In this document: positions 52,562 through 61,952 of the stretch, one piece after another
Position numbering within the stretch: position 1 is the stretch's first letter
How the letters are laid out: every line of letters starts with the position of its first letter
Source of the DNA: Marinoscillum sp. 108
GTDB lineage: Bacteria > Bacteroidota > Bacteroidia > Cytophagales > Cyclobacteriaceae
Length of the DNA stretch: 64,000 bases
Direction: 5' to 3'
Assembly: GCF_902506655.1 (NCBI RefSeq)
Contig: NZ_LR734817.1
Location: forward strand, 213,667-277,666
Program-made: the position numbers and the translations under genes
Notes under the pieces: model-generated
What the model saw: only the letters and a program-made list of their open reading frames with translations
Database searches by the model: none
Told to the model about the DNA's origin: nothing

Positions 52562-53044
52562 TTAGTCATAGGAAGCCAGGGCTGTCCGTGACTCAATGGG
52601 GTTCATTTCATTATCAAAAGCAAGCTCGAGCTCTCCATATTCCTTGGCCTTCACCACTAGCGTGTATCGCATGATTTCATTCGAGAGGTCTTTGGTGCTT
52701 TTAAACTCCACCACCCTGAATTTGCCAAATCTGTCCTCGACATAGTAACTCATCATAAGGGGTAAATCACCCTCATGTATGGTGGATTCAAACAGTGGTC
52801 TTCCACTCTTGTTGTAAATGGTCTCACGCCGTATCTTATCTTCGGCATAGGTGGCCATGTATCTGTTGGCTCCCTCCATCTCTATTTGCTGCCAGCCCAC
52901 TGCGAGACTTCCTTGATGATCAGCATAGTGCCTGGCCACAATATGAGGGGGCACCTCATCCTCAGAAAGTGCCACTCCCTGGGAGAACACTATGATTCCG
53001 GAACAGGTAAAGAACAGGGTGAAAAAAATACTTTTGAAGCTCAT
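52562..53044 (-). CDS. Exported PepSY-like small protein
   Basis: A 160-residue protein with a signal peptide ('IFFTLFFTCSGIIVFSQ'). The mature part ('EVPPHIVARHYADHQG', 'IEMEGANRYMATYAEDKIRR', 'ETIYNKSGRPLFES') has the strand and helix pattern of PepSY-like/BLIP-fold proteins common in Bacteroidota, but the match is by eye. The gene lies 85 bases upstream of the amylase on the same strand and may share its regulation. The function is unknown. Confidence 0.65.
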   Translation of the reverse strand: MSFKSIFFTLFFTCSGIIVFSQGVALSEDEVPPHIVARHYADHQGSLAVGWQQIEMEGANRYMATYAEDKIRRETIYNKSGRPLFESTIHEGDLPLMMSYYVEDRFGKFRVVEFKSTKDLSNEIMRYTLVVKAKEYGELELAFDNEMNPIESRTALASYD

Positions 53045-53063
53045 AGGTAATTGGTTGGTGGAT

Positions 53064-53077
53064 GGGACTTACGTCCC
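53064..53077. promoter_or_regulatory. Small palindrome in the divergent control region
   Basis: GGGAC-TTAC-GTCCC is a perfect 5-bp inverted repeat, 20 bases before the PepSY-like gene, in the 199-base AT-rich gap before the membrane AraC regulator. It could be a regulator site; support is thin. Confidence 0.25.
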
Positions 53078-53243
53078 TATATTTCGCTTAATGTGAAAAC
53101 CAATCTCCTTTAATAAAACGATCCGTTCGCTTCATTTTATAAATTGACACTTTTAAAATAAAGGTTCGTTGTTTTTGAAAAATCAATAGATTGTAGTTTC
53201 GAAAATCTTATATTATTGCGAAATCATAATTTCCTTGTCAGCG

Positions 53244-54764
53244 GTGAACAGAAAGGTAATTTTATGGGGGTTGCTCTGCTGTGTGTGGAGCCTTACTGGT
53301 TTTGGTGCGGATGAAGCTCCAAAGTACCACACCACTTTTATTGTTGACGCAGTACCAGCCAACACGCCACATGATGCTTCTATCTACCTGGTCACCGATA
53401 TAGATGGTTGGGTCACCGATAAGGCAGAGCGAAAATTTCAAAGATCCCCTGATGGCACACTTGTCCTGCACCTGCTCCACAGCAGTGATACGCTCCAATA
53501 TAAAATCACCAGAGGCACATGGAGTTCTGTAGAGGCTCGCAAAAACGGACGTGCAAGACCAAACAGATTACTGATCAGCACGGCACCTGAGCAAACGGTA
53601 CACATGACTGTAGAGTCGTGGGAGGACATCTCATCTCACTCCTACACCATCTACATGTATTTTCTCATCATTGCAGCTATTCAGGGCCTGCTGCTGGTAG
53701 TGGCGATCAATACCATACGCAACCAAAACAAAACAGCCAATTCAATATTGAGTGTCCTGCTGGTTCTCATCACCATTTCGGTACTGGGCAGGGCCTCCAC
53801 TTTTGATCCTGATGTATTCAATTGGGAGCCAAAATTGCTCTTTGTTCCGGAGCTGATCCTATTTACCTATGGACCCATCTTCTATCTGTACATTCACAAG
53901 CTGCTGGTCATAGAAGTCAAATGGTCCCGAATTTGGCCCCAGTTCATTCCGTTTCTCGTGCAGTTTGCCCTTTACCTGCCTTACCTGGCGCTGGAGCGGC
54001 AGACTTTTATCTACAAAGTACTGGACAAAGAGCTCTTCCCCTATTTCGCCATCACCGGTGTACTGGCCCTGCTTTTCAATAGTGCCTACTGGATCATCTG
54101 TAAGCGAATCCTCGCGGGTTACAGTACACAGGAGCACCTCAACGAGAAACAAAAAAAATACCTGCGATTTCTGGACTATGTCTTAAACATCAAAGCCATC
54201 TATCTCGGCCTGTGGCTCATCGTGGTGGTGATCTACATTTCGGGGCGGATTTTGAACACGGATCTCCTTTACATCTCCGAAAACCTCATAGACGTACTCT
54301 GGCTGCTCTTTTCACTCATCATCTTTGCACTGGCTTACTATGCCGTGAAGCATCCGGAAGTGCTCCGGGAGAAAAAGAAATATCAGGATCAAAAAATCAA
54401 TCAGGATGAGATCTCCAGCATCAAAAACAAACTGATCAAACTACTGGAAACCGATCAGATCTATCTAAAACCGGAACTCACCCTGGAAAGTATGGCCCAT
54501 ATGATCCCTACCGCCTCACATACGCTCTCCCGGGTGATCAATGAGCAATTTGACCAGCACTTTACCGAACTGATCAATACTTACCGGGTAGATGAATTTA
54601 TCCGAAAAGTAGAAGCTTCAGGTGACTCGGCGTCCTTTTTGGAGATTGCCTTCAGCGTGGGGTTCAATTCCAAGCCCACATTCAACAGGGCCTTTAAGAA
54701 AATCAAAGGATGCACCCCGCGCCAATATTTCAAAGAAGTCCATTCATCTGACGATCGGCATTAA
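53244..54764 (+). CDS. Membrane AraC regulator: CBM20-like sensor, 7 TM helices, HTH
   Basis: A 506-residue protein from GTG 53244 ('NRKVILWGLLCCVWSLTGFG' signal; a TTG at 53235 is an alternative). Residues about 28-110 look like a CBM20/CBM48-type starch-binding domain: 'TTFIVDAVPANTPHDASIYL', 'DIDGWV' and 'LQYKITRGTWSSVEARKNGR', then 'PNR'. Seven hydrophobic helices follow (about 135-355). The C-terminal 100 residues are an AraC HTH ('LTLESMAHMIPTASHTLSRV' and 'FLEIAFSVGFNSKPTFNRAF'). It would bind a maltodextrin-like ligand outside the cytoplasmic membrane and act on DNA inside. The divergent alpha-amylase is an obvious target (inference). Confidence 0.8.
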   Translation: MNRKVILWGLLCCVWSLTGFGADEAPKYHTTFIVDAVPANTPHDASIYLVTDIDGWVTDKAERKFQRSPDGTLVLHLLHSSDTLQYKITRGTWSSVEARKNGRARPNRLLISTAPEQTVHMTVESWEDISSHSYTIYMYFLIIAAIQGLLLVVAINTIRNQNKTANSILSVLLVLITISVLGRASTFDPDVFNWEPKLLFVPELILFTYGPIFYLYIHKLLVIEVKWSRIWPQFIPFLVQFALYLPYLALERQTFIYKVLDKELFPYFAITGVLALLFNSAYWIICKRILAGYSTQEHLNEKQKKYLRFLDYVLNIKAIYLGLWLIVVVIYISGRILNTDLLYISENLIDVLWLLFSLIIFALAYYAVKHPEVLREKKKYQDQKINQDEISSIKNKLIKLLETDQIYLKPELTLESMAHMIPTASHTLSRVINEQFDQHFTELINTYRVDEFIRKVEASGDSASFLEIAFSVGFNSKPTFNRAFKKIKGCTPRQYFKEVHSSDDRH

Positions 54765-54806
54765 GTACTTAGGATTTCCTAATTTAGCCATTCCAAAAAC
54801 AGTTTG

Positions 54807-55505
54807 ATGCTCTATTTCTTTCAGCCCAAAACATCAGAAGGGGTATTCCATCTCACAGATGATGAGTACCAGCATTGTGTAAAAGTGCTCCGCAAAAAAG
54901 CAGGAGATGAAATAGGCATCTTCGATGGCAAGGGAATGGCTTATCATGCAGTGATTACATCCATTACAGGAAAGCTCTGTGAATTTGAAATCACCCAAAA
55001 AACGCAACTGGAGCCGCGCCCCTTTTACAATCACATCGCCATTGCTCCTACTAAGAATACTGACCGGATAGAATGGTTTGTGGAGAAAGCGTGCGAGCTG
55101 GGTGTAGACGAGATCAGTTTTGTCCTTACTGACAACTGCGAAAGGAATAAGATGCGGACTGAACGCCTGGAAAAAAAAGCCGTGAGTGCTCTCAAACAAT
55201 CCAAAAGTGGATTTCTGACGAGGATCAATCCCATGGTCAAACTGAAGGATTTCCTAAAAGCCGATCACAACGGACTAAAATTCATCGCAGTGGTCGAGCC
55301 GGATTTGCCTTATCTCTCCAACGAACTAAAATCCAGTCAGGAGGTCATCACCCTAATCGGGCCTGAGGGTGACTTTTCGAAAGTGGAAGTAACAGAAGCG
55401 TTGAGTCAGGGATTTCGAAAAGTAAGTCTCGGAAAGAGTACGCTTCGCACAGAAACTGCCGGCCTCATGGCCGCCCATATGGTGAATGTGGTGAATGAAT
55501 ATTAA
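54807..55505 (+). CDS. rsmE: 16S rRNA m3U1498 methyltransferase
   Basis: A 232-residue RsmE of the SPOUT knot family. 'DEYQHCVKVLRKKAGDEIGI' is the N-terminal PUA-like part; 'EKACELGVDEISFVLTDNCE', 'LIGPEGDFS' and 'LGKSTLRTETAGLMA' form the SAM-binding knot. It methylates N3 of U1498 in 16S rRNA. The ATG at 54807 is preferred to the TTG just before it. It begins 42 bases after the AraC regulator stop and may share its transcript. Confidence 0.95.
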   Translation: MLYFFQPKTSEGVFHLTDDEYQHCVKVLRKKAGDEIGIFDGKGMAYHAVITSITGKLCEFEITQKTQLEPRPFYNHIAIAPTKNTDRIEWFVEKACELGVDEISFVLTDNCERNKMRTERLEKKAVSALKQSKSGFLTRINPMVKLKDFLKADHNGLKFIAVVEPDLPYLSNELKSSQEVITLIGPEGDFSKVEVTEALSQGFRKVSLGKSTLRTETAGLMAAHMVNVVNEY

Positions 55506-55508
55506 AAA

Positions 55509-55970
55509 CTAGCGCGCCACCCACTGATAGGTGGATTTTACACCACCAATGTAACGGTCGAATTTTAGTCTGAGGGAGGTTACTTCTTTCACGATGACAT
55601 AATTCACTTCTCCGTTCTCAAAAAGGAGCGAGTCTGTGAACACATTCGTATTCGAGGCAGATGAGCCCGCTTCTGAAGCAGTCATTTCACCATAATATAA
55701 AGTATCCGGCACCTCACAGGTAGTGATCTGATATACGTCGATGGCTGTAGTCCCCTGGTAAACATGTAGCTCCACCGCATTGGCACAGCCTTCAATGCTC
55801 TGAGTCTGACCATCTACCTCTAAACCAGCAAGCTCCCAAACCTTGTCTTCTCCTCCGGATATCAGACGCTCCACCTGGTAGCCATATAAGCCGGGTGGAT
55901 AATAGGTCTCATCTTCGCAACCCATCAGGGCTACGAAAAATGTCATCCAAAGGAGTAGCGATCTTTTCAT
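55509..55970 (-). CDS. Small lipoprotein of unknown function
   Basis: A 153-residue lipoprotein ('MTFFVALMGC', Cys18). The mature part ('VWELAGLEVDGQ', 'CANAVELHVYQGT', 'YVIVKEVTSLRLKF') has a lipocalin-like strand pattern common to small Bacteroidota lipoproteins, but no named family is recognised. It lies 2 bases after the tex stop on the same strand, so it is probably co-transcribed, and ends 3 bases from the convergent rsmE. Confidence 0.65.
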   Translation of the reverse strand: MKRSLLLWMTFFVALMGCEDETYYPPGLYGYQVERLISGGEDKVWELAGLEVDGQTQSIEGCANAVELHVYQGTTAIDVYQITTCEVPDTLYYGEMTASEAGSSASNTNVFTDSLLFENGEVNYVIVKEVTSLRLKFDRYIGGVKSTYQWVAR

Positions 55971-55972
55971 AT

Positions 55973-58210
55973 TTATTTACCGAATTTACCCTTGAGCATG
56001 GCCAGTTTGGCTTGCAAGTCTCCTTCCGGTTCTTTTTCTTCTCTCTTTTTACGGTCCTGCTTGGGAGCCGACTTACCATAAGGGTCCGACTTCATGGAAA
56101 GTGAAATCCGCTTTCTGGGTACATCTACCTCCAACACCGTCACCATCACCTTTTGCTGCAGTTTCACCGCCTTGGTAGGATCAGACACAAAGCTATCCGA
56201 AAGATGACTCACATGTACCAGACCATCCTGGTGCACCCCTACATCCACAAACGCCCCAAATTTGGTGATATTGGTAATGATACCTGGAAGCTTCATACCC
56301 ACAGACAAATCTTTGATTTCATGCACATGGTCTGCAAATGCGAAAGTCTCGAACTGCTCACGAGGATCACGCCCCGGCTTGGCCAGCTCCGCCAGAATAT
56401 CCTTCAAGGTAGGCAAACCAAGATCGTCAGATACATACTTTTTCAAATCGATCCTGCTCCTCAGGTTTTGATCTTTTACAAGATCCTCCACCGTACAGCC
56501 CAGGTCCTTGGCCATGGTGTACACCGTATTGTAGCGTTCCGGATGCACGGCACTTTCATCCAGTATGTTTTTAGCCCCCTTGATCCTTAGGAAACCTGCC
56601 GCCTGTTCAAATGCTTTATCTCCAAGTCGGGGAATGCTTTTCAGATCCTCCCGACTTTTGAATGCCCCATTTTCGTTTCTGTGCTTGACAATGTTTTCAG
56701 CCAGCTGTGGCCCCAAACCAGATACATAAGTCAAAAGCTGCTTGCTCGCCGTATTGAGCTCTACCCCCACGCCATTCACACAACTCATTACAGTATCATC
56801 CAAAGAATGCTTCAGGGCATTCTGATCTACATCGTGCTGATACTGTCCTACACCGATGGATTTGGCATCTATCTTCACCAGCTCCGCCAATGGATCCATC
56901 ATTCGGCGGCCGATACTCACCGCTCCACGTACGGTAAGGTCATAATCTTTGAACTCTTCACGAGCCACCTCCGAAGCGGAGTAAATAGAGGCTCCACTTT
57001 CGTTGACCATGGCCACGATGATACTGGCGGGTAAGCCTATGCCCTTCACAAACTGCTCTGTCTCCCGACTGGCAGTTCCATTGCCTATGGCGATGGCTTC
57101 TATGCTATGCTTCTGACACAGGGCACCGATAATGGCCGCAGAAGTATGAATGTCTTTTTGGGGCTCATTGGGATAAATAGCCGTATGTTCCAAAAGCTTC
57201 CCCTGACGATCCAAACACACCACTTTACACCCCGTCCTGAAGCCCGGGTCTAATGCCAATACTGCTTTTTGTCCCAGTGGAGCGGCCATTAGGAGCTGCT
57301 TGATGTTATCTACAAATACCGAAATAGCCTCGGTATCGGCAGCTTTCTTGCTTTCCATCCGTGCCTCGGTCTCTATACTCGGCTTGATGAGTCTTTTGTA
57401 TGAATCTTTGAGGGCTGTAGCTACATGTTCAGCCGCGGCATTGGAGCCCTGCACAAACTGTCGGCTTAACCGATCAATGGCTGACTCTTCAGGCACAAAT
57501 GTGTCCATAATCAGGATTCCCTCCCGCTCACCACGACGGATGGCCAGTAGTCTGTGAGATGGGATGGTCTTCAATGACTCCTCCCATTCGAAGTAATCTT
57601 TGTACTTCTGGCCTTCTACCTCTTTTCCCTTGAGTACCCTGGAGCTAATCATCCCCTCGGCCTTAAACAGGTCTCTGATCTTCTGTCTGGCCTCCGCATC
57701 CTCACTGATCCACTCAGCCATAATATCCCTGGCACCCTGTAGCGCGGCATTCACATCTTCCACACCTTTCTCCTCACTGATGTATTGCTCCGCTTCCTGC
57801 TCAGGTGATACATTTCCCTGTTGCCACAATACTTTGGCCAGGGGCTCCAGTCCCTTTTCTTTGGCTACGGAAGCTTTGGTCTTTCGCTTGGGTTTGTAAG
57901 GAAGATAAAGGTCTTCCAGGGCAGCCATCGTTTCAGCAGCTTCTATTTTCTTCTTTAGTTCGGGAGTCAACTTTTCCTGCTCTTCTATGGACTTAAGAAT
58001 CGCCTCCCTGCGTTTATCCAAATCCCTTAGCTGGGCCAGTCGATCCCTTACCGCCGCCACTTCTACTTCATCCATGGTACCTGTGAGTTCCTTCCGGTAT
58101 CGGGAAATAAAAGGCACAGTGGCACCCCCATCCAATAGGGTGGTGGTGGCTTCTACAAAGCGGGGTTGTAATGAGAGTTCCTGGGCTATCTTAGCAGCGT
58201 AATTGATCAT
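55973..58210 (-). CDS. tex: Tex RNA-binding transcription accessory protein
   Basis: A 745-residue Tex protein with its full layout: N-terminal helical domain ('PFISRYRKELTGTMDEVEVA'), 'DLYLPYKPKRKTKASVAKEK', a YqgF/RNase H-like domain ('ALDPGFRTGCKVVCLDRQGK'), helix-hairpin-helix motifs ('GLGPQLAENIVKHRNENGAF') and a C-terminal S1 domain ('GIITNITKFGAFVDVGVHQD', 'GLVHVSHLSD'). It binds nucleic acid and affects transcription; the exact role differs between species. A short basic tail follows S1. Confidence 0.97.
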   Translation of the reverse strand: MINYAAKIAQELSLQPRFVEATTTLLDGGATVPFISRYRKELTGTMDEVEVAAVRDRLAQLRDLDKRREAILKSIEEQEKLTPELKKKIEAAETMAALEDLYLPYKPKRKTKASVAKEKGLEPLAKVLWQQGNVSPEQEAEQYISEEKGVEDVNAALQGARDIMAEWISEDAEARQKIRDLFKAEGMISSRVLKGKEVEGQKYKDYFEWEESLKTIPSHRLLAIRRGEREGILIMDTFVPEESAIDRLSRQFVQGSNAAAEHVATALKDSYKRLIKPSIETEARMESKKAADTEAISVFVDNIKQLLMAAPLGQKAVLALDPGFRTGCKVVCLDRQGKLLEHTAIYPNEPQKDIHTSAAIIGALCQKHSIEAIAIGNGTASRETEQFVKGIGLPASIIVAMVNESGASIYSASEVAREEFKDYDLTVRGAVSIGRRMMDPLAELVKIDAKSIGVGQYQHDVDQNALKHSLDDTVMSCVNGVGVELNTASKQLLTYVSGLGPQLAENIVKHRNENGAFKSREDLKSIPRLGDKAFEQAAGFLRIKGAKNILDESAVHPERYNTVYTMAKDLGCTVEDLVKDQNLRSRIDLKKYVSDDLGLPTLKDILAELAKPGRDPREQFETFAFADHVHEIKDLSVGMKLPGIITNITKFGAFVDVGVHQDGLVHVSHLSDSFVSDPTKAVKLQQKVMVTVLEVDVPRKRISLSMKSDPYGKSAPKQDRKKREEKEPEGDLQAKLAMLKGKFGK

Positions 58211-58380
58211 GTTGTTGTTTTATAATTGATGTTTTCAAAAGGAGAAAACATCCGGTAATTTTTGTTCTAACGTAATTCGTTTAGGCGTGGTCCCGACAAT
58301 CGGGCGCCAAAAATATCATTTCTCTGATTTTATCAGAAAGATTGCGTTAGATAAATGAGAATATTTTCAGAAGCAGAAAA

Positions 58381-58956
58381 ATGAGCAAGAAATCTTACAG
58401 AAAAGAACTGATAGAATGGACCATTATTGTGGTAGTGGGTCTGACACTTTATGTCACCGGACTGCATACCGAGGTGATCGGACAAATTCAGCGGGTGGTT
58501 CTGGCCACAGGAATCATGCAGCCCGAGGCAGATGATGAGAAGGCAACAGCCAGCTACGATCTCAGGCTTTCTAATATCGCCGGCAAACCAGTCAGTTTTT
58601 CAACCTTTCGGGGCCAAACGATCTTTCTTAATTTCTGGGCGACCTGGTGTCCACCATGTATTGCGGAGATGCCAGACATAGAAGACCTCTACCAGAAAAT
58701 GGGGAAGGACGTGACCTTCGTGATGATCTCACTGGATGAAGATCGGGACAAGGCCCGGAGGTTCGTTGACAGAAAAGGATTTGAGCTCCCGGTATACTTC
58801 CTGGAGTCTCCACTGCCCTCACCGTACAACCCCAGCTCCATCCCCACCACCTATGTCATCTCTCCGGATGGTCAGGTAGTGCTCACCCGCCACGGCATGG
58901 CTAAATATGACACGGAAGAGTTTAGGGCATTTCTCTCCACACTCACACCGAAGTAG
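58381..58956 (+). CDS. Membrane-anchored TlpA-like thioredoxin
   Basis: A 191-residue protein with an uncleaved N-terminal helix ('WTIIVVVGLTLYVTGL') and a thioredoxin domain carrying 'WATWCPPCIAEMP' (Cys90, Cys93) and a cis-proline region 'SSIPTTYVI'. It resembles the TlpA/ResA group, which reduce disulfides in exported proteins such as apocytochromes c. The di-haem protein of this window would need such a step, although no maturation genes are adjacent. It is convergent with sixA, whose stop abuts its own. Confidence 0.9.
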   Translation: MSKKSYRKELIEWTIIVVVGLTLYVTGLHTEVIGQIQRVVLATGIMQPEADDEKATASYDLRLSNIAGKPVSFSTFRGQTIFLNFWATWCPPCIAEMPDIEDLYQKMGKDVTFVMISLDEDRDKARRFVDRKGFELPVYFLESPLPSPYNPSSIPTTYVISPDGQVVLTRHGMAKYDTEEFRAFLSTLTPK

Positions 58957-59427
58957 TTAGATGGTTTTCTTAAAGCCCACCCCTTTGGAGATCTCTGACC
59001 AAGCCAGGTCCTCAAACTCGATCCTGACCAGCTCCCCGGGAGTCATGTCTCCAAAGTTGGCACTTGTGAGGTAATCATAGAGGTAGGAAATGCCGGGGTT
59101 ATGACCAATGATCAATATCACGCTATCTGCTTCATCCTGTTTGGTGATCAGTTCGAAGAGCGTGCGCACTGAGGCTTCATATATTTCCTCCATGTAATGC
59201 ACCGGCAATGTGTAATCCAGTTCTTCAGTGAATATCTCGGCTGTTTGCTGGGTTCTGTTGGCGGTACTGCAGTACACTTTGTCAGGATAAAAAGACTTCA
59301 ACTTCATGGCCTGACCCAAAGACCGAAGCTGAATCACACCATTCACAGTCAATGATCGGTCAAAATCAGATCCCTGGAAACCATACTCGGCCTGTCCGTG
59401 CCGCAATAAATAAAGATTCTTAACCAT
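58957..59427 (-). CDS. sixA: SixA-like histidine phosphatase
   Basis: A 156-residue histidine phosphatase (phosphoglycerate-mutase fold). 'LYLLRHGQAEYG' holds the phospho-accepting His10 and 'LIIGHNPGISYL' the second His; the short length matches SixA, which dephosphorylates phosphohistidine in proteins. There is no signal peptide. The target is unknown. It is divergent from topA, with 119 bases between starts. Confidence 0.88.
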   Translation of the reverse strand: MVKNLYLLRHGQAEYGFQGSDFDRSLTVNGVIQLRSLGQAMKLKSFYPDKVYCSTANRTQQTAEIFTEELDYTLPVHYMEEIYEASVRTLFELITKQDEADSVILIIGHNPGISYLYDYLTSANFGDMTPGELVRIEFEDLAWSEISKGVGFKKTI

Positions 59428-59546
59428 TTCGATTTTTTTTGGTTAACTCACCAGCTAAAGCTAAAGAAACCTTTAAACCCAGAAGGTGCTATTCTTTAGG
59501 TAATTAATAAAATTTCAAGATATTTACCACCTTAAAAAATCTGAGC

Positions 59547-61877
59547 ATGGCAAAAAACCTGGTAATAGTAGAGTCTCCGGCAAAAGCAAAAACGATAGAA
59601 GGGTATTTGGGTAGCGATTACCAAGTGAAGTCATCTTACGGTCATGTAAGAGATCTCCCCAAAGGAGATAAGGCCATAGACATTGCCAACGGCTTCAAAC
59701 CCACCTATGAGGTTTCAGCAGACAAAAAGGAGGTCATCAGAGAACTCAAGAAATTGGCGAAGGCAGCTGAGACCATCTACCTCGCGAGTGATGATGACCG
59801 TGAAGGAGAGGCCATTTCCTGGCATTTGAAAGAAGCACTGAACCTCAATGACTCCAATACAAGAAGAATTGTTTTTCGTGAGATCACCAAAAATGCGATT
59901 CAAAACGCCATACAGAATCCTCGGGGAATTGATATAGACCTGGTCAATGCACAGCAAGCCAGACGAATTCTGGACAGATTGGTAGGTTTTGAGTTATCCC
60001 CTGTCCTTTGGAAAAAAGTACGCCGGGGATTATCTGCCGGTCGGGTACAGTCCGTAGCTGTCCGCATGGTGGTAGAAAGAGAGCGTGAGATAGATCAGTT
60101 TGAAGCTCAGTCTAGTTTCAAGATCTCGGCCTTGTTTGACCTGGATCAGGGAAAAGTGCTTCAGGCAGAATTGGGCAAACGTTTCAAAACTGAAGCAGAA
60201 GCACAGGCTTTTCTCAACCTCTGCACAGGTGCCGATTTTGAAATCAGTAACCTGGAGACCAAACCGGCCAAGAAAAGTCCGGCTCCTCCTTTTACCACTT
60301 CTACACTCCAGCAGGAGGCCAGTAGGAAACTAGGCTACTCAGTGTCCTATACCATGTCACTGGCCCAAAAGCTCTACGAGGCAGGTAAGATCTCTTACAT
60401 GAGAACTGACTCTGTAAACCTGTCACAAGAGGCCATCGCCAGTGCGAATTCGGAAATATCCGGCTCTTATGGCAAAGACTTTATTCAAAACCGGTCTTAC
60501 AAAACCAAATCGCAATCTGCACAGGAAGCTCACGAAGCAATTCGTCCTACAGATTTCCATGTACAGTCGGTGAGTGCGGGCTCAGCAGAAGGCCGACTTT
60601 ATGAGCTCATCTGGAAGCGGGCTATCGCCTCGCAGATGGCTGATGCTCAGCTGGAAAAAACAACCGCCACCATCAGTATCTCCACCACCGACGAAGTGCT
60701 CGTGGCACGTGGTGAAGTGATCAAATTTGAAGGATTCCTAAAAGTGTATCTGGAGTCCACCGATGATGACGAAGACGAAGAACAAAAATCGATGCTCCCT
60801 CCCCTGGCCATAGGGCAGAAACTGGACCTACAGCAAATGCTGGGAAAAGAAGGTTTTACCAGACCTCCGGCCAGATATACTGAAGCCAGTCTGGTGAAGC
60901 AGTTGGAAGAAAAAGGGATCGGCCGACCGTCTACTTATGCCCCTACCATCTCTACCATACAGAAGCGTGAGTACGTGATCAAGGAATCACGTGATGGCAA
61001 GGAGCGACAGTATGTGGAGCTAGTACTGGCCAAAGGGCAGATCAACAAAACCACAAAAACCGAAATGACCGGGGCAGAGAAAAACAAACTCTTCCCTACC
61101 AATATTGCCATGATCGTCAACGATTTTCTGGTAGAACATTTCGAAAATGTAGTGGATTACTCTTTCACCGCAGATGTGGAGAAAGAGTTTGACGACATAG
61201 CCAATGGCACCAAAGCCTGGGAGCAAATGATCCAGTCATTTTACGGCAAGTTTCACACGAAAGTGGAAAACACCGATAGTCTGGAACGTGCGGATATCTC
61301 TGCGGCGCGGGAGCTGGGCACAGACCCTAAGACCGGCAAAAACATCTACGCACGGATGGGCAAATACGGCGCCTACGTGCAGTTGGGGGAATCACCCGAA
61401 AAGGAAGATGACGAAAAGCCTCAGTACGCCAGTCTGAAGAAAGGTCAGTTTCTTGAAAACGTCACCATAGAGGAAGCCCTTGAACTTTTCAAGCTACCTC
61501 GTAATCTGGGTGAGTTTGAAGACAAGGTGATGACTGCCGCCATTGGTCGCTTTGGTCCATATATCCGCCACGATGGCAAGTTTGTTTCCCTTCCAAAAGA
61601 GATGGATCCCCTCACGGTGACGGAAGAAGAAGCCATAGAGCTGATCCTGGCTAAGCGGGAAGCAGATGCCAACAAGTTTATCAAGACCTTTGATGAAGAC
61701 CCTGAAGTGCAGGTACTCAACGGTAGGTACGGCGCCTATATCAAGTTTGGGAAGAAGAATGTGAAAATCCCGAAAGACAAGGTACCCGAGGAGCTGACCT
61801 ATGCCGAGTGTAAAGAGCTGGCAGACAAAACGCCCGAGAAAAAAGGCCGGGGTGGCGGAGCCAGGAAGAAAAAATAA
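59547..61877 (+). CDS. topA: DNA topoisomerase I
   Basis: A 776-residue type IA topoisomerase. 'NLVIVESPAKAKTIEGYLG' begins the Toprim domain, 'LASDDDREGEAISWH' holds its acidic residues, and the nucleophile is Tyr284 in 'ISYMRTDSVNL'. It relaxes negative supercoils. In place of Cys4 zinc ribbons, the C-terminus has three related repeats ('IYARMGKYGAYVQLGE', 'AAIGRFGPYIRHDGKFVSLP' and 'LNGRYGAYIKFGKKNVKIP') and a Lys/Gly-rich tail. It is monocistronic, ending at a strong bidirectional terminator. Confidence 0.97.
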   Translation: MAKNLVIVESPAKAKTIEGYLGSDYQVKSSYGHVRDLPKGDKAIDIANGFKPTYEVSADKKEVIRELKKLAKAAETIYLASDDDREGEAISWHLKEALNLNDSNTRRIVFREITKNAIQNAIQNPRGIDIDLVNAQQARRILDRLVGFELSPVLWKKVRRGLSAGRVQSVAVRMVVEREREIDQFEAQSSFKISALFDLDQGKVLQAELGKRFKTEAEAQAFLNLCTGADFEISNLETKPAKKSPAPPFTTSTLQQEASRKLGYSVSYTMSLAQKLYEAGKISYMRTDSVNLSQEAIASANSEISGSYGKDFIQNRSYKTKSQSAQEAHEAIRPTDFHVQSVSAGSAEGRLYELIWKRAIASQMADAQLEKTTATISISTTDEVLVARGEVIKFEGFLKVYLESTDDDEDEEQKSMLPPLAIGQKLDLQQMLGKEGFTRPPARYTEASLVKQLEEKGIGRPSTYAPTISTIQKREYVIKESRDGKERQYVELVLAKGQINKTTKTEMTGAEKNKLFPTNIAMIVNDFLVEHFENVVDYSFTADVEKEFDDIANGTKAWEQMIQSFYGKFHTKVENTDSLERADISAARELGTDPKTGKNIYARMGKYGAYVQLGESPEKEDDEKPQYASLKKGQFLENVTIEEALELFKLPRNLGEFEDKVMTAAIGRFGPYIRHDGKFVSLPKEMDPLTVTEEEAIELILAKREADANKFIKTFDEDPEVQVLNGRYGAYIKFGKKNVKIPKDKVPEELTYAECKELADKTPEKKGRGGGARKKK

Positions 61878-61893
61878 TCATAGACAAAAAACA

Positions 61894-61931
61894 CAAAAGG
61901 GGCTCCTGAAAATTTTCAAGAGCCCCTTTTT
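61894..61931. terminator. Bidirectional terminator between topA and dnaN
   Basis: AAGGGGCTC and GAGCCCCTT flank an inner TGAAAATTTTCA palindrome, with AAAA before and TTTTTT after. It can end both topA (plus) and dnaN (minus), which converge here with 75 bases between stops. Confidence 0.92.
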
Positions 61932-61952
61932 TATAAAGTTGACCGAATCTAC

